The notes: generated by a model from the sequence alone, not told the origin. Positions 46,497-58,961 are shown, counted from the first letter of the stretch. The stretch is 64,000 nucleotides of DNA from Chanos chanos (GCF_902362185.1 NC_044509.1:8924866-8988865); one strand, 5' to 3'. Program-made: numbers and translations.

Positions 46497-46887
46497 CTGT
46501 GAGTGAGAATCTGAGATAAATAATCATAATTTAATAAATAATATAGCAAATGTCCCCATGTGTCTCAGTACAACAGAAAACTTCTAAGCTTCTTTAAGCA
46601 AGACACATTTTTCTAAAATGTAACTGAAAGATGCAAATTTCATTATGAGATCATTAAACAATGCTAATAAATACTTCCTGTAGGTGACTGAGAAAAAAAA
46701 AAAAAAGACATGAATTATGTGTAATGTGTTTCTTTCTCTTTTTTTTTTTTTTTGCATGACCCTACTTTTTTCTCCATCTTATGATTTCAAAACATCATTT
46801 GAAGTTATCATGACTGAGATAGAATGACTTATTACTGCATTCAGATATGACTTCATTTTACTTTTTTTTTTTTTATTTTGTGATTAA

Positions 46888-47508
46888 TTAAATTTACACT
46901 GTAAATAAATTGCAGTATGATGAGGATGAATCAAATATTCTTAGTGTTTGGTTGATATTTTGAACCAGGGATAAAATAATGCATAAATAAGTGGATTCAA
47001 ACATGAATTCACGTACATCAACCACAGTAGAAATGTCATGACAAGCGATTCAGATGTGACACTGCCCAGAGAAAGACCATTTATGTAATATGGTATCCAA
47101 CAAAGTAGATAAACAAAAACGACAATACCTAATGTTTTTGCTGCTTTTCTTTCAGACTTCAGTAGGGTTAAACCTTTCTCCCCTACAGAGACCCCAGTTG
47201 TTATGGAGTTAATTACCTGGGCCTGATATTTTGCTACACAGTATATTCTCAAATATAAAGATATTACAACTGAACAGGGGGAAATTAATGAAAGGATAAG
47301 GTCAACAATAGCCCAACTGAAGTTCAAGACAAACAGACACTCTCCGTAACATGCATAATGTGTCTCTGGGTAAAACATATGATTGAATAAAATAGCCACT
47401 GAATAAATAAGAGAATATAACCATATAACGGAAATACAGATTATCACCCTTTTAATGGTCACTTTCATGGAATACAGTAGAGGATCACTCACAGCAATAT
47501 ATTGGTCT
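46888..47508 (-). pseudogene. TAAR pseudogene, 5' truncated (unit A2)
   Basis: Close paralogue of the intact receptor at 49.4 kb but starting only at the IDRY end of TM3 (here IDQY). At 47508 it joins sequence that normally lies about 950 bases further upstream (8225 in unit A1), across a short shared AGAT. TM1-TM3 and the start codon are therefore deleted. TM4-TM7 are preserved, including VDLILSLISP, CWIPYY and NSCLNPLIYALFYPWF. Near 46940 a 10-base deletion shifts the frame, so the protein would stop after STKH instead of running 21 more residues. Confidence 0.93.
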
Positions 47509-47940
47509 ATAGATGTCTATGTGATACCTACACATCTGTTAAGAAGATGCCTGCAATAGGCCATTGGCTCACTGGCACACTGTCACAGAGACATCAGTGC
47601 TTGATGTTTAGCTGACATCCTGCTGCTGTAGAAGATGTACTGCCCTGACAACACACACATATGTGTGAGATGTCATTGTGATGCTTGCAAAACCCATTGG
47701 AAAAGCACTTATGCTGTTGGTTCACTGGAAGAATGTCACTAAGACATTCCATCCCAGCTGTTTATTTGTTGTTTGCGCAACACAGCTATGGTATTTATTC
47801 TACATTTTGTTAACATGTCAAGTAGTTGTGTTCAAAAGAATTCTTTATGTTTTATTTGTTTTATTCAGTAAACTAAAATGATGTGTCTTTTTCAACATGC
47901 AATTAGCATTAATGAACCTACAAATAGTGGTGGTTTCTAT
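47509..47940. other. Unit A2 upstream flank
   Basis: Matches 8225-8658 of unit A1. No gene. Confidence 0.7.
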
Positions 47941-48347
47941 TGTTGGCTTTTCTTGTGATTTTACAAGTAAAGAACCGGACCAAAAGCGTGCTTGGAGAAA
48001 AACTTTATTTGGTGGTGATGGAACCCGGCAGCAGGTCTGCCTGCGAAGCTTAGCTCAGAGAACTGTTACCATGATCAGCCTTTTATATCGCGAAACAAAT
48101 GGCAACAGACAATAAGTTTACAATGTTGCTTAAGCAAAATCAGAATCTTGGCGTTATTGCTAAAGGCCCCTTTTTGTCTGTGGTGGTTGCCATTTGCCCA
48201 TTATTGGTTATATTTTGCCTCAGTCAATTGCTCTTGGCTCCAACTGTAACGTGACATCAGAGGTGTGAAGCCTTCTTTGTAGCTATGATAATAAGACCGT
48301 CAGGTTCAACAGTTCTCTTATTCTGGACTATGTCTGTTCAGATGTTA
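47941..48347 (-). mobile_element. ERV-type solo LTR, family X, in unit A2
   Basis: 407-base minus-strand LTR at the same relative position and orientation as 8659-9160. The insertion therefore predates the duplication of unit A. Flanks CTAT and CTCT. It lacks the internal promoter duplication seen in the A1 copy. Confidence 0.75.
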
Positions 48348-48770
48348 CTCTAATCTTACACTATACGAACATTTAATTCAAAAAGATTTATACTTGCTAA
48401 TGTGTAGCTTATGCTCCTGAACTCCCCTCCATGCACAGCTTGATTTTTAATGATGAATAAAGACAAGGACAAATAATTATTTTGGAAAAATTGTATCTAA
48501 AAAACTACTTGATAAAAATGTACACTGTTTCATTTATGGCTACTGTAATGAATAAACAAGATATGGCCAATTCCCTTATACTTCTATGCACTCTAGCTTG
48601 CACAACCATGTCATACCATAGGGTATTTCCTGACTTAACAAAACAAAACTCTATTGTCACATCAAAGTTTGAAAAGAAAAGAAAAAATCAGCAGTATAAT
48701 CCAACCATAGTATTGAATTTTATTGAACAACAGGATTAAATATGCTTGGTCAGTGCATCAGAACAGAGAA

Positions 48771-48811
<41 letters not shown>

Positions 48812-49426
48812 AAGCGCACCACTGCAGAGACTCAGTTTAATACCCTTTTCAACGATGTGCTGCCGTTTAACGATGCATTGGAGACTCACTCTGAACACAG
48901 GTGATCATTCCATCATGGTTGAAACATGTGTGTTTCAGTCTTCATCCTGTTTAAATGATTCGCAGTGGGCAAAATAGGATGGAAGTTCCTAAATGAGAAA
49001 TCCATGAGTGATAATCTGAGATAAATATAAGAATAAAATAAATAATATATCAAATGTCCAGATGCTTCTCAGTACAACAGAAAACATGCAATTCAAACTT
49101 CTAATGTGAAGTCTTCTGTAAGCAAGACACATTTTTCTAAAATGTAACTAAAAAATGCAAATTTCATTATGAGATCATTAAACAATGCCAATAAATACTG
49201 CTTGTAAGTGACTGAGAAAAAAAAGACATGAGATATGTGTAGTGTGTTTCGTTCTTTCTTTTTTCTTTTCTTTTTTTTTTGCATGACCCTACTTTTTTCT
49301 CCATCCTATGATTTCAAAACATGATTTGAAGTTATTTTGAGTGAGATAGAATGACTTATTACTGCATTCAGGTATTACTTCATTTTACTGATTTTTTTTT
49401 TTTTTTTTTTTTCATTTTGTGATTAA
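48348..49426. other. Spacer between A2 and A3, non-coding
   Basis: No gene. (CA)n at about 48775-48803. From about 49008 it matches 46497-46887, the 3' flank of A2. Confidence 0.6.
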
Positions 49427-50425
49427 TTAAATTTGCACTGTAAATAAATTGCAGTATGATGATGATGAATCAAATATTCTTAGTGTTATAATATGTTTGG
49501 TTGATATTTTGAACCAGGGATAAAATAATGCATAAATAAGTGGATTCATACATGAATTCACATACATCAACCACATTAGAAATGTCATGACAACCGATTC
49601 AGATGTCACACTGCCCAGAGAAAGACCATTTATGTAATATGGTATCCAACAAAGCAGATAAACAAAAACAACAATACCTAATGTTTTTGCTGCTTTTCTT
49701 TCAGACTTCAGTAGGGTTAAACCTTTCTCCCCTACAGAGACCCCAGTTGTTATGGAGTTAATTACCTGGGCCTGATATTTTGCTACACAGTATATTCTCA
49801 AATATAAAGATATTACAACAGAACAGGGGGAAATTAATGAAAGGATAAGGTCAACAATAGCCCAAGTGAAGTTCAAGACATACAGACACTCTCCGTAGCA
49901 GGTATTACGTGTCTCTGGGTAAAACATATGATTGAATAAAAAAGCCACAGAATAAATAAGAGAATATAACCATATAACAGAAATACAGATTATCACCCTG
50001 TTAATGGTCACTTTCGTGGAATACAGTAAAGGATCACTCACAGCAATATATCGGTCTATAGATATAAAGACCAAATTTCCAAGAGAGCCTGACACCACTG
50101 TAGTTGCAACAAGTGGAAAAATGGAACAAAATGTCTCTCCAAAATACCAGCAGGTTTCAATTAGTCTGATGCCATCTACTGGCATAATGAACAATCCAAC
50201 AATCATATCTGCCACAGCCAGGGAGAGGACAAGCATATTGGTTGGAGTGTGGAGCTGCTTAAAGTGAGAGACAGATATTATCACAAGCAGATTCAAAAAA
50301 ACAGTCAGAGCCGACAATGAAAAGAAAATAATGTACATAAAAATATATTCAGATCTGGATCTCACATCCTTAGTGCATGATGTATTATGCGATGGATAAC
50401 AATATTCCACGTCCTGAGATTCCAT
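49427..50425 (-). CDS. Trace amine-associated receptor, intact (unit A3)
   Basis: Single-exon GPCR of 332 residues with ATG at 50425 (MESQDVEYCYPSHNTSC). NTS glycosylation site 14-16, Cys100 (3.25), DRY 124-126, Asp192 (5.42, eight before Pro200), LLCWIP around 258-262 in TM6, and the TAAR fingerprint NSCMNPLIYALFYPWF at 290-305. Position 3.32 is Ala107, so amine binding would have to use Asp5.42. It is the intact member of a trio; A1 (7 kb) and A2 (47 kb) are truncated copies with very similar sequence. A2 and A3 are a tandem pair about 2.5 kb apart. The long T run just 3' (about 49391-49412) and upstream flank to 50690 are shared with the other copies. TAAR identity is firm; ligand is unknown. 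Confidence 0.96.
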   Translation of the reverse strand: MESQDVEYCYPSHNTSCTKDVRSRSEYIFMYIIFFSLSALTVFLNLLVIISVSHFKQLHTPTNMLVLSLAVADMIVGLFIMPVDGIRLIETCWYFGETFCSIFPLVATTVVSGSLGNLVFISIDRYIAVSDPLLYSTKVTINRVIICISVIWLYSLIYSVAFLFNHMFYPETRNTCYGECLYVLNFTWAIVDLILSLISPCSVVISLYLRIYCVAKYQAQVINSITTGVSVGEKGLTLLKSERKAAKTLGIVVFVYLLCWIPYYINGLSLGSVTSESVVMTFLMWLMYVNSCMNPLIYALFYPWFKISTKHIITLRIFDSSSSYCNLFTVQI

Positions 50426-50862
50426 TTTAATTCAATGAGGAGAAAAATCTTGTATACTCTTAAGAATCCTGTTTCTGTGGCTCACCACTCTCTGTAGGAA
50501 ATTCACTGAATAACATCTCCTTATAAGTATGTCGAGAGACTCAATTCCTCCACCGTCATCATGACGTGGTAAATGTATCCATTGAGAACAGATCTCACAA
50601 TTCAGCACGGCACTGTAATAGAAGAAGGCAGGTGTTGTTTGTTAAGGACAACAGATTTGGCTGTTGTGTGGCACAACCACCTAGTTAAGTAATATTATTG
50701 TGTTTTGCGGTTGGCATAGGAGTTTGAACAGTGCCATAGAGATGCAGAAGTTAGAGAGCAGAGCACCATTGTATTTCCTGGGTTGAAGTTGTATTGAATG
50801 GTATGCGTTTTGACTGATTCTTTGTTCATTTCTCCCTATTTTATTCCTTATTTTCCCTGTTC

Positions 50863-53801
50863 GCCTGGAATAGGGAGACCGGGGCCACCTCCTGGAGCCA
50901 GGCCTGGGAGGGGAGCCCGTAGATGAGTGCCTGGTGGCTGGACCTGCCACGGGGTCCGGCCGGGCTCAGCCCGAATGAACAACGTGGGGCTGCCCTGTCA
51001 TGGGCCCACCACCTGCGAGGGGAGAAATAGGGGCCAGGTGCGATGCCACACGGGTGACAGGATGGGGCGAGGGCCCCAGCAGACTGGACTTACGCTGCAG
51101 AAACTGGCTTTTGGTACGTGGAATGTCACCTCTCTAGGTGGGAAGGAGCCGGAACTTGTGCAGCAGGTGGAGCGATACCAACTAGATATAGTTGGGCTCA
51201 CTTCTACGCACAGCCTTGGCTCTGGAACCAAACTCCTGGATGGGGGCTGGACTCTGTCCTTCTCTGGAGTTGCCTGGGGTGAGAGGCGGCGGGCAGGTGT
51301 GGGGTTACTTGTTGGCCCCCGACTGAGCGCCGCTGTGTTGGAGTTTGTCCCGGTGAATGAAAGGGTTGCCTCACTGCGCCTTCGGGTTGCAGGGGGGAAA
51401 TCTCTGACTGTCGTGACGGCGTACGCACTGAACGCGTACAAGACTTCAATGCTCACGTTGGCAATGATGGAGAGACTTGGAGGGGAGTGACTGGGAGGAA
51501 CGGCCTACCCGATCTGAAACCGAGTGGTGCTTTGTTGTTGGACTTCTGTGTGAGTCATGGATTGTCCATAAGGAACACCATGTTCGAGCATAAGGCAGCT
51601 CATAAATATACCTGGTACCAGAGCTCCTTAGGCCAACGGTCGATGATCGACTTTGTAGTCTCATCAGACCTGCGGCCGTATGTGCTGGACACTCGGGTGA
51701 AGAGAGGGGCAGAGCTGTCAACTGATCACCACCTGGTGGTGAGTTGGATCAGATGGCGGGGGAGGCTGCCGGACAGACCTGGTAAACCCAAGTGCATAGT
51801 GAGGGTGAACTGGGAACAGTTGGCTGAGGACCCTGTCCGGAAGATCTTCAACTCACACCTCCGGAGGAGCTTCTCCCTGATCCCGAGGGAGGCTAGGGAC
51901 ATGGAGTCTGAATGTACCCTGTTCAGAGCCTCCATTGTTGAAGCGGCAGCTTTGAGCTGTGGCCAGACGGTCGTCGGTGCCTGTCGTGGCGGCAACCCAA
52001 GGACCCGGTGGTGGACGCCACCTGTGAGGGAAGCCGTCAGGCTGAAGAAGGAGGCCTTCTGGGCTTGGCTAGCACGGGGGACTCCGGAATTGGCTGACAG
52101 GTACCGGCATGCCAAAAGGGCTGCAGCGACGGCTGTCATGGAAGCAAAAACTCGGGTATGGGAGGAGTTTGGGGAGGCCATGGAAAAGGACTTTCGGTTG
52201 GCCTCAAAGAGGTTCTGGCAAACCGTCAGGCGACTCAGGAAGGGCAGGCAGGGCCTCGTCCAGGCTGTTCTCAGCAGGGACGGGGAGGTCCTGACCTCAA
52301 CTGAGGATGAGGTCGGACAGTGGAAGGAACACTTTGAGGAGCTCCTAAACCTGACTGACACGCCCTCCATAGAGGAGGCAGGGCCAGAAGATATAGGAGG
52401 GTCGTCACCCATCTCTCTGGCAGAGGTCACTGAGGCAGTTAGAAAACTCTGGAGTGGCAAGGCGCCAGGAGTGGATGAGATCTGCCCTGAAATGCTGAAG
52501 GCTTTGGATGTTGTTGGGCTGTCATGGCTGACACGCCTCTTCAACGTTGCGTGGGAGTCATCAGGGACAGTGCCTGTGGAGTGGTAGACGGGGATGGTGG
52601 TCCCCATTTTTAAAAAAGGGGACCGGAGAGTGTGCTCCAATTATCAGGGTATCACACTACTCAACTGTTCACCCTTGCACGGATACTGGAGGGATCATGG
52701 GAATTTGCCAATCCAGTCTACATGTGTTTTGTAGACCTGGAGAAGGCTTACGATCGTGTCCCCTGGGGTGTCCTGTGGGGGGTACTGCGGGAGTATGGGG
52801 TGCCAGGTTCGCTTCTGCGAGCCATTCGGTCCCTGTATAATCGAAGTGAGAGCTGTGTCCGTATTCTCAGTACAAAGTCAAACTCATTCCCAGTGAGTGT
52901 TGGACTCTGCCAGGGCTGTATCTTGTCTCCGATCTTGTTCTTAATTTTCATGGACAGGATCTCAAGTTGCAGTCGGGGTGAGGAGGGTGTCCAGTATGGT
53001 GGCCTTAGGATTGCGTCTCTGCTTTTTGCAGATGATGTGGTTCTGTTGGCCTCATCAAACTGTGACCTCCAGCACGCGTTGGGGCGGTTTGCAGCCGAGT
53101 GTGAAGCGGTTGGGATGAGGATCAGCACCTCCAAGTCCGAGGCCATGGCCCTATGCCGGAAAAAGGTGGAAGTTCAAGTATCTCGGGGTCTTGTTCATGA
53201 GTGAGGGTAAAATGGAGCGGGAGATCGTCAGGCGGATCGGGGCGGCGGAGGCAGTCTTGCGGTCGTTGTACCGGACTGTCGTGGTGAAGAAGAAGCTGAG
53301 TCAGAAGGCAAGGCTTTCAATTTATCAGTCGATCTTTGTTCTAACCCTCACCTATGGTCACGAGCTCTGGGTAGTGACCGAAAGAATGAGATCGCGGATA
53401 CAAGCGGCAGAAATGAGCTTCCTCCGAAGGGTGGCTGGGCGCACCCTTAGGGATAGGGTGAGGAGCTCGGACACCCGGGAGGAGCTTGGAGTAGAGCCGC
53501 TGCTCCTCCGCATTGAAAGGAGCCAGTTGAGGTGGTTCGGGCACGTAGTCAGGATGCCTCCTGGACGCCTCCCTATGGAGGTGTTCTGGGCGCGACCAAC
53601 TGGGAGGAGACCCCGGGGAAGACCCAGGACACGTTGGGAGAACTATATATCTCGGCTGGCCTGGGAACGCCTTGGGATCCCCCAGGGAGGAGCTGGTGGA
53701 TGTAGCCGGGAAAGGGATGTCTGGGCTACCCTCCTCAGCCTGCTGCCACCGTGACCCGGTCCCGGATAAGCGGGAGAACATGATGATGATGATGATGATG
53801 A
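50863..53801 (+). mobile_element. Rex3-like (RTE clade) LINE, copy 2, near full length
   Basis: 2939-base non-LTR element flanked by a 12-base target duplication TTTTCCCTGTTC (50851-50862 and 53802-53813). AP endonuclease begins FGTWNVTSLGGKE near 51113. RT has FVDLEKAYDRVP and an intact FADD box. The C-terminal region ends in LLSLLPP, followed by GATAAGCGGGAG and an (ATG)n tail. It is dead. Blocks are missing in the endonuclease (near 51445, before [10 protein letters not shown]), in the RT N-part (near 52663) and near 53168. There is also a stop after VPVEW (52587). It is close to copy 1 at the window start, sharing long identical stretches. Confidence 0.92.
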
Positions 53802-53813
53802 TTTTCCCTGTTC

Positions 53814-54278
53814 CCTATTTTATTGATTCAACCCATGCCATTCCCTTTCCATTACGTCCCCAGACAACCATAGGCCTCAGTTGAAGCCCCCAACCTCTTT
53901 TTGTGAGTGTCTTTTCCCCTATTTGCTGTGGGTAGTGTAAGGGCCTCATGCTACACATGGAATGGTTTCTCACAATCCAAATTGTTAACCTGACACAAAA
54001 CCTCACCCCATTTAATACCTTGGTACTGTGGTCTGCTGGGTACAGCTGGACCACAAACTGTGATGCTTACTGGTCAGAAAACACTTTGTGAGTGAGCTAA
54101 CTTTTGTTAGGGTGGTCCAACTCATTGTTCACTTCTCATCGTTAAACTGTGTTTTTCAACCTAAATAGTGTTTGCATGAACTTCTCTCTTCTACTTTTTC
54201 TGACCATGCTGTGCATACAATTGACTTTGCTAGTCAAGATTTCAGAGGCTGGATTGCAAAAGTTGTGGTAATTTGTAT
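53814..54278. other. Non-coding stretch
   Basis: Nothing recognised between the Rex3 target duplication and LTR family Y. Confidence 0.5.
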
Positions 54279-54283
54279 GGTAC

Positions 54284-54527
54284 TGTCAGGCGTGCAGTGG
54301 AGCTGGACCCAAACAGAACAGGATGTCAGCTAGGGAGCTGAGCTGGGCCAGGGAAACGGCCTCAGGAACAGGACAGGATGTCAGCTAGGGAGCTGAGCTG
54401 GGCCAGGGAAATGGCCTCGGGAACAGGGCAGGACATCAGCTAGGGAGCTGAGCTGGGCCAGGGAAATGGCCTCGGGAACAGGGCAGGACATCAGCTAGGG
54501 AGCTGAGCTGGGCCTGGGCAGCGGAGT

Positions 54528-54559
<32 letters not shown>

Positions 54560-54639
54560 AGGTGAGGGGCGGAGACATACATAACAGGAGCACAAGACAT
54601 ATCAAAACAAAAGTACAAAACAAGGTGCAGGCTGTGACA
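54284..54639 (-). mobile_element. Solo LTR, family Y, minus strand, with minisatellite
   Basis: 356-base LTR in reverse orientation with a perfect 5-base duplication GGTAC (54279-54283 and 54640-54644). Its middle has been replaced by a 55-base minisatellite and a C17-A10-like run. Its right end is shared with unit B1 (18698-18732), so it inserted before the block duplication. It is the oldest of the four family Y copies here. Confidence 0.85.
54316..54525. repeat. 55-base minisatellite, about 3.8 units
   Basis: Units start at TCAGCTAGGGAGCTGAGCTG (54326, 54381, 54436, 54491), spaced exactly 55 bases. It is followed by a poly-C/poly-A run (about 54530-54557). Confidence 0.95.
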
Positions 54640-57600
54640 GGTACCTTTTAGTTGGGGAGGAAGAGAATGGTTACAGTAGAATGACTAGGACCTCACTCCT
54701 TTTGCATGTTTCATCTTCACCATGTTTTTCAAGGGTCATCTGGGTCACTGCGACACTTTTTGACTGTCATTTGTCAGAAAACATTTTAAGTATTATAATC
54801 CACTCATTACATCAATTAGATCTTTGACAAAGTTGGTCAAACTGCTATAGTCAGACATTCAAAGGGCATCAAGAAGAACTGAATCATTAGTCTCCCTCTC
54901 CTTGCTCAGACAATAGCAAGGGTGCCTCTTCTAGCGCTACTCCTCAACTACCAGTGACTGAACGTTATGTTTATATTGTTAGAGAGAGGAACTATCGAAG
55001 GATTTATGGTTAATGTTTTCTATTTGAAGGTGCAGCACCTGTTGAGAATCAGGTGGAAGCAGTACCTAGACCCCCAGCTGTGTGTCTGCAGACTGGAAGG
55101 CTGTTTTTGTGTGACTTCCTTGATTGGGAAACTAAATGTGAGGTCAGGTGTCACCCTGTAGCTGAAAGAAATGAACCAGAAAAGGTCTTTTCAATTATAC
55201 TTGGCATTTATGGGTCCTCTCATTGATTTGCAAAAGCAGTTCTTCCAATACCAGCAATATGAGGGGGAATCACTTTTTAAGTATTCATGAGCCCTGCCAT
55301 ACAACATCTGCAAGTAGCCATTGATAACAAGGGGAGTCAGTCAGCTTTTTTTATTATTATTATTATTATTGAAAAGCTTGTGGACAGAATTTGAGTTGAG
55401 CTGTAAAACGGACACTTTCAGACTTTATTTCAGTATCTAGTGAATCACCCTCATTCTAAGTTTAACTCTGCACGTGTTTTGTTTTTGTTTCTGTTGTTGT
55501 TTGCTTGCTTGTTTGTTTGTCTTTGTTTGTTTATGTGCATGTAAGTTATTTGCTTTTGTCCACTACTGTAATGATCATTTCTATCTGTGAGGTGAAAAAT
55601 TTATTTTTAAGAACCTACTAAGGGTTGGTGGTAATAATGATCCCATACTACAATGTTATGTGATGTCCAAAAGGTTTAAGAGACCGGAGTTTTTGCTGAC
55701 ACTAAAGAATTGTATAGTTCATGTGTTAATAGTTTTTCTTTATTGGAAACTCCCATACAGTGAAGAGATGTTAAGTTCTAATGACTATTCTGATTTGTTT
55801 ACTTTCTCTCTTTAATTATTTACATGTGAATAAACCAGTCTATTTGTTGTTACAAAAAGATAAGTCTGAACATTGGTCCTTGAGGGGGCATCTCATCTTT
55901 GTATTTGGAACCTGTTGAGGTGGGATAACAATTTCAGAAAACTATAGTTTCACCCACCTAGAACTTTGGGGTTTGCAAAGTGTCTTGTCCATATACCTGG
56001 GGCCTAGCACTCACCAGTTTAGCCATCCACACCTTAGTTTAGGAAGAGAGATGAACTGAGTTGGAGGAAGATCCCCTATGATCCTTCTTTGTGGCTGTGA
56101 CCTTTCAAGGCTACAGAGTGCTATACTGAACTCCTATCAAGGTATGCTTGCTTTTTACCCATTTGTAACTGATTTACATGATGCAGCTGGTGTACCTGTC
56201 TGTAACTGTACATTACATCAACAGATCTATTTATAAACTTGGTAAACTGAATCCCAGTGTCTTAATATTTTGCTTCAGTTATGGCTTAAGAGAGGACATG
56301 TCTGCCCACTTTATGTGGTGGTGTTCACAACTACTGTAAAGAATGTGCTCAATGATGACCAAATTTCTGAAATTTTGTAATAACAAACAATATTTGTTTT
56401 TAATCCTCCAAATTGCACGTAGCTGGAAAATCTATTAGCAAAGTTAACCATACAATGTACTTATATTTAGCCATATTATGGATTTACATTTATTTTCTGA
56501 GCTGCCTGGATATTCCTAATTTTGTACCTTTAATACTCAGTCTTCTTACTCAGCAGTTCATGTGATGAAATGAACGTGCCATTATCTAGTCATTGACGCT
56601 CGTCTATACGTGTGAAGAAATGCTGAGGTTCTTATCAGTATTGAGCTGTCCTAAATAATTGCCATTGAAGTAAATACCCTTACCATAACACGCACACACA
56701 CACAGTCACCCCGATAATGCTGTACTTTGGCATTCTAATACTACTGCACTCAAACCAAAATCTCTTTATAACCTGTTTTTGCAGGTTAAGCAAATAAAAA
56801 GCAGAAAATTATGGAACTTGTGGGTTAAATCATAGTGTAGGTTACATTTCATCTGTAAATAAATTTAAGTATGATGATGACTTCTCAAATATTTTAAGAT
56901 TTAAAATGAGTTTGGCTGATATTTTAAACCATGGATAATTCAGGGCATAAATAATTGGATTCATACATGAATTCAGGTACATAAACCAACGAAGAAAAGT
57001 CTCCAGAAGAGATAAAGATGTGATCTTTTCCAGTGAAAGAGTCAAAATGTAATACGGCATCCAACAAAGAAGATAAATGACAACAGTAATACCTAAGGTT
57101 TTTGCTGCTTTCCTTTCAGACTTTTTAAGAGTGTGACCATTACCTCCAAGTTTGGTGCTAACTGTTACAGAGTTAATAACCTTGACCTGATACTTTGCTA
57201 CACAGTAAATTCTCAAGTATAATACTATAACAATGAGACAAGGGGCAAGCAATGAAACAAAGACGTCAATGACCACCCAAATGAAACTGATGACAAGACG
57301 ACACTCGCCATGGCATGTGCTTCTTGTCTCTGCATAAAATATATGATTGTGTAGCATACACACAGAATAAACGGAGGAGCATAACCAGGTAATAGAGATA
57401 CAAAATGTAGCCTTATGAAGAGTCACTTTAAAGGTGTAATGCAAAGGATCACTCACTGCAATATATCGGTCAACAGATATAAAGACTATATTACCAAGAG
57501 AAGCAGAAACAACCACAAACAGAACGACTGGAAATGATACACAAAACACATCTCCAAAATACCAGCATGTTTCAATTAATCGAATGCCCTCCAATGGCAT

Positions 57601-58394
57601 AACAAACAATCCAACAATCATATCTGCCACAGCCATAGAAAGGATGAGCAAGTTGGTTGGAGTATGCAGCTGTTTGAAGTGAGAGATGGAGATGATCACC
57701 AACAGGTTCAGAATCACAGTGCAAACTGACACTGATAAAAAGAAGAGGTACATAATAATATATTCAAACTTAGGTCGCAAATTCCTATTGCATGATGAGT
57801 TGTCCAGTGGATAACAGTATTGCATATCCATGACGTTCAAGTTTATCAAAGTATCTTATGTCTTCAGAAGCCTGTCTGAATGTGAGAGTCATTACGAGCT
57901 TTCAGTATATTTTTAGTTTTCTTGTCCTTTACACTATGCATGTGGATTCTGCAAAAACTCCATCAAATCAGTTTTTATATGTTTGAGGGGAACTTACTCC
58001 TCCCTTATTATGACGTGATAAAATTAGCCATTGAAAATACCTCCCCATATTCTTCTGGCAAGCTCCCAGCTGACAATAACGCTAAAAAATCTATAAAATA
58101 ATAATAGCAATTTGTATATGCCATAAAGGGTTTAAAAATAATCAATAAAGTGATTTGGCTATATGCATGAATGTAGACAATGGAAACCTGCATCACCAAT
58201 TGTTTTAATATCTTTGAGGTTTAATGCATTATTACTGACTTATGGCTGAGGTTCATGACCAGACTCAAACATCTTCAGGTGAATGCTATCCAGTCATATA
58301 CTTGTCCCGAAACTGTTTTGCAGATGTGGTGAGGAATGCTGTCACAACTTCACATGTAAAAGAAGTGTACTGCATATTTATCTCTTGGTTTGGT
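54613..58394. repeat. Segmental duplication, unit B copy 2
   Basis: Counterpart of 18698-27044, without the three later insertions. It carries the intact receptor at 56842-57831. The non-coding part 54645-56841 shows no gene. 57832-58394 is the upstream flank of the receptor, shared with 26490-27044. Confidence 0.9.
56842..57831 (-). CDS. Trace amine-associated receptor, intact (unit B2)
   Basis: Single-exon GPCR of 329 residues. ATG 57831 (MDMQYCYPLDNSSCNRN) is chosen; the open frame extends six codons further without an ATG. NSS glycosylation site 11-13, Cys97 (3.25), Leu104 at 3.32, DRY 121-123, Asp189 (5.42, eight before Pro197), LLCWMP around 254-258, and a TM7 fingerprint NSCMNPIIYALNYPWF (287-302) with Asn where the others have Phe. 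Its broken twin is at 24593-26489. As the sole intact unit B copy it may carry the function for both. TAAR identity is firm; an olfactory role and amine ligand are inferred from the family. Confidence 0.96.
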   Translation of the reverse strand: MDMQYCYPLDNSSCNRNLRPKFEYIIMYLFFLSVSVCTVILNLLVIISISHFKQLHTPTNLLILSMAVADMIVGLFVMPLEGIRLIETCWYFGDVFCVSFPVVLFVVVSASLGNIVFISVDRYIAVSDPLHYTFKVTLHKATFCISITWLCSSVYSVCMLHNHIFYAETRSTCHGECRLVISFIWVVIDVFVSLLAPCLIVIVLYLRIYCVAKYQVKVINSVTVSTKLGGNGHTLKKSERKAAKTLGITVVIYLLCWMPYYILTLSLEKITSLSLLETFLRWFMYLNSCMNPIIYALNYPWFKISAKLILNLKIFEKSSSYLNLFTDEM

Positions 58395-58591
58395 TTGTGA
58401 TATGACATTTTAATTAGGCCTCCAGTTACGTTGGCATATGTTAAAAAGTTCTATTTGAGGTTTTATTAGAGATTCTGATCCAATCTAATCAAAGTGTGGC
58501 TATGATAAAATAAATAATATTATTGGCTTCCAAATAGTTTCAGACAAAAAATTTTATATGCATGTCAACATCACAATTTTACCACTACTAT

Positions 58592-58956
58592 TGTCACAGC
58601 CTGCACCTTAATTTGGACTCTTGTTTTGATATGTCTTTGTGCGCCTGTTCTGTGTCCGTCCCTCACCTGTTCCTGTTTGTTGTATTTATTAACCTCGTTC
58701 TCCCCTTGTTAATTTCGTCCAATCATGTTTGCCCTGTTTAGTTTTCCTCTTGTATTTAAGCCCTTGTGTTTCCCCTGTCTCTTGTCTATCGCTGTTTGTG
58801 TTTTGAACACACTGTTTTCGCTGCACCTTTTTGTTATCAGTTTTGTTTCAGTGTGCACCTGTATTTTGATCTTCTTTTTGTAAGTAAAGTCCTCCTTTTG
58901 TCACCTTCATCATCGTGTCTTGCACTTGGGTCCTGCACCACTCCACCGGCGTGACA
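58592..58956 (+). mobile_element. Solo LTR, family Y
   Basis: 365-base LTR, TGTCACAGCC to GGCGTGACA, with a perfect 5-base duplication ACTAT (58587-58591 and 58957-58961). Plus strand, GTATTTAAG box and AGTAAAG signal as in the 24.1 kb copy. Confidence 0.88.
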
Positions 58957-58961
58957 ACTAT

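Noticed and set aside
54316-54525. Regular repeats resembling a CRISPR array
   Set aside because: The units are contiguous with no unique spacers, in a fish genome, inside an LTR: a minisatellite.
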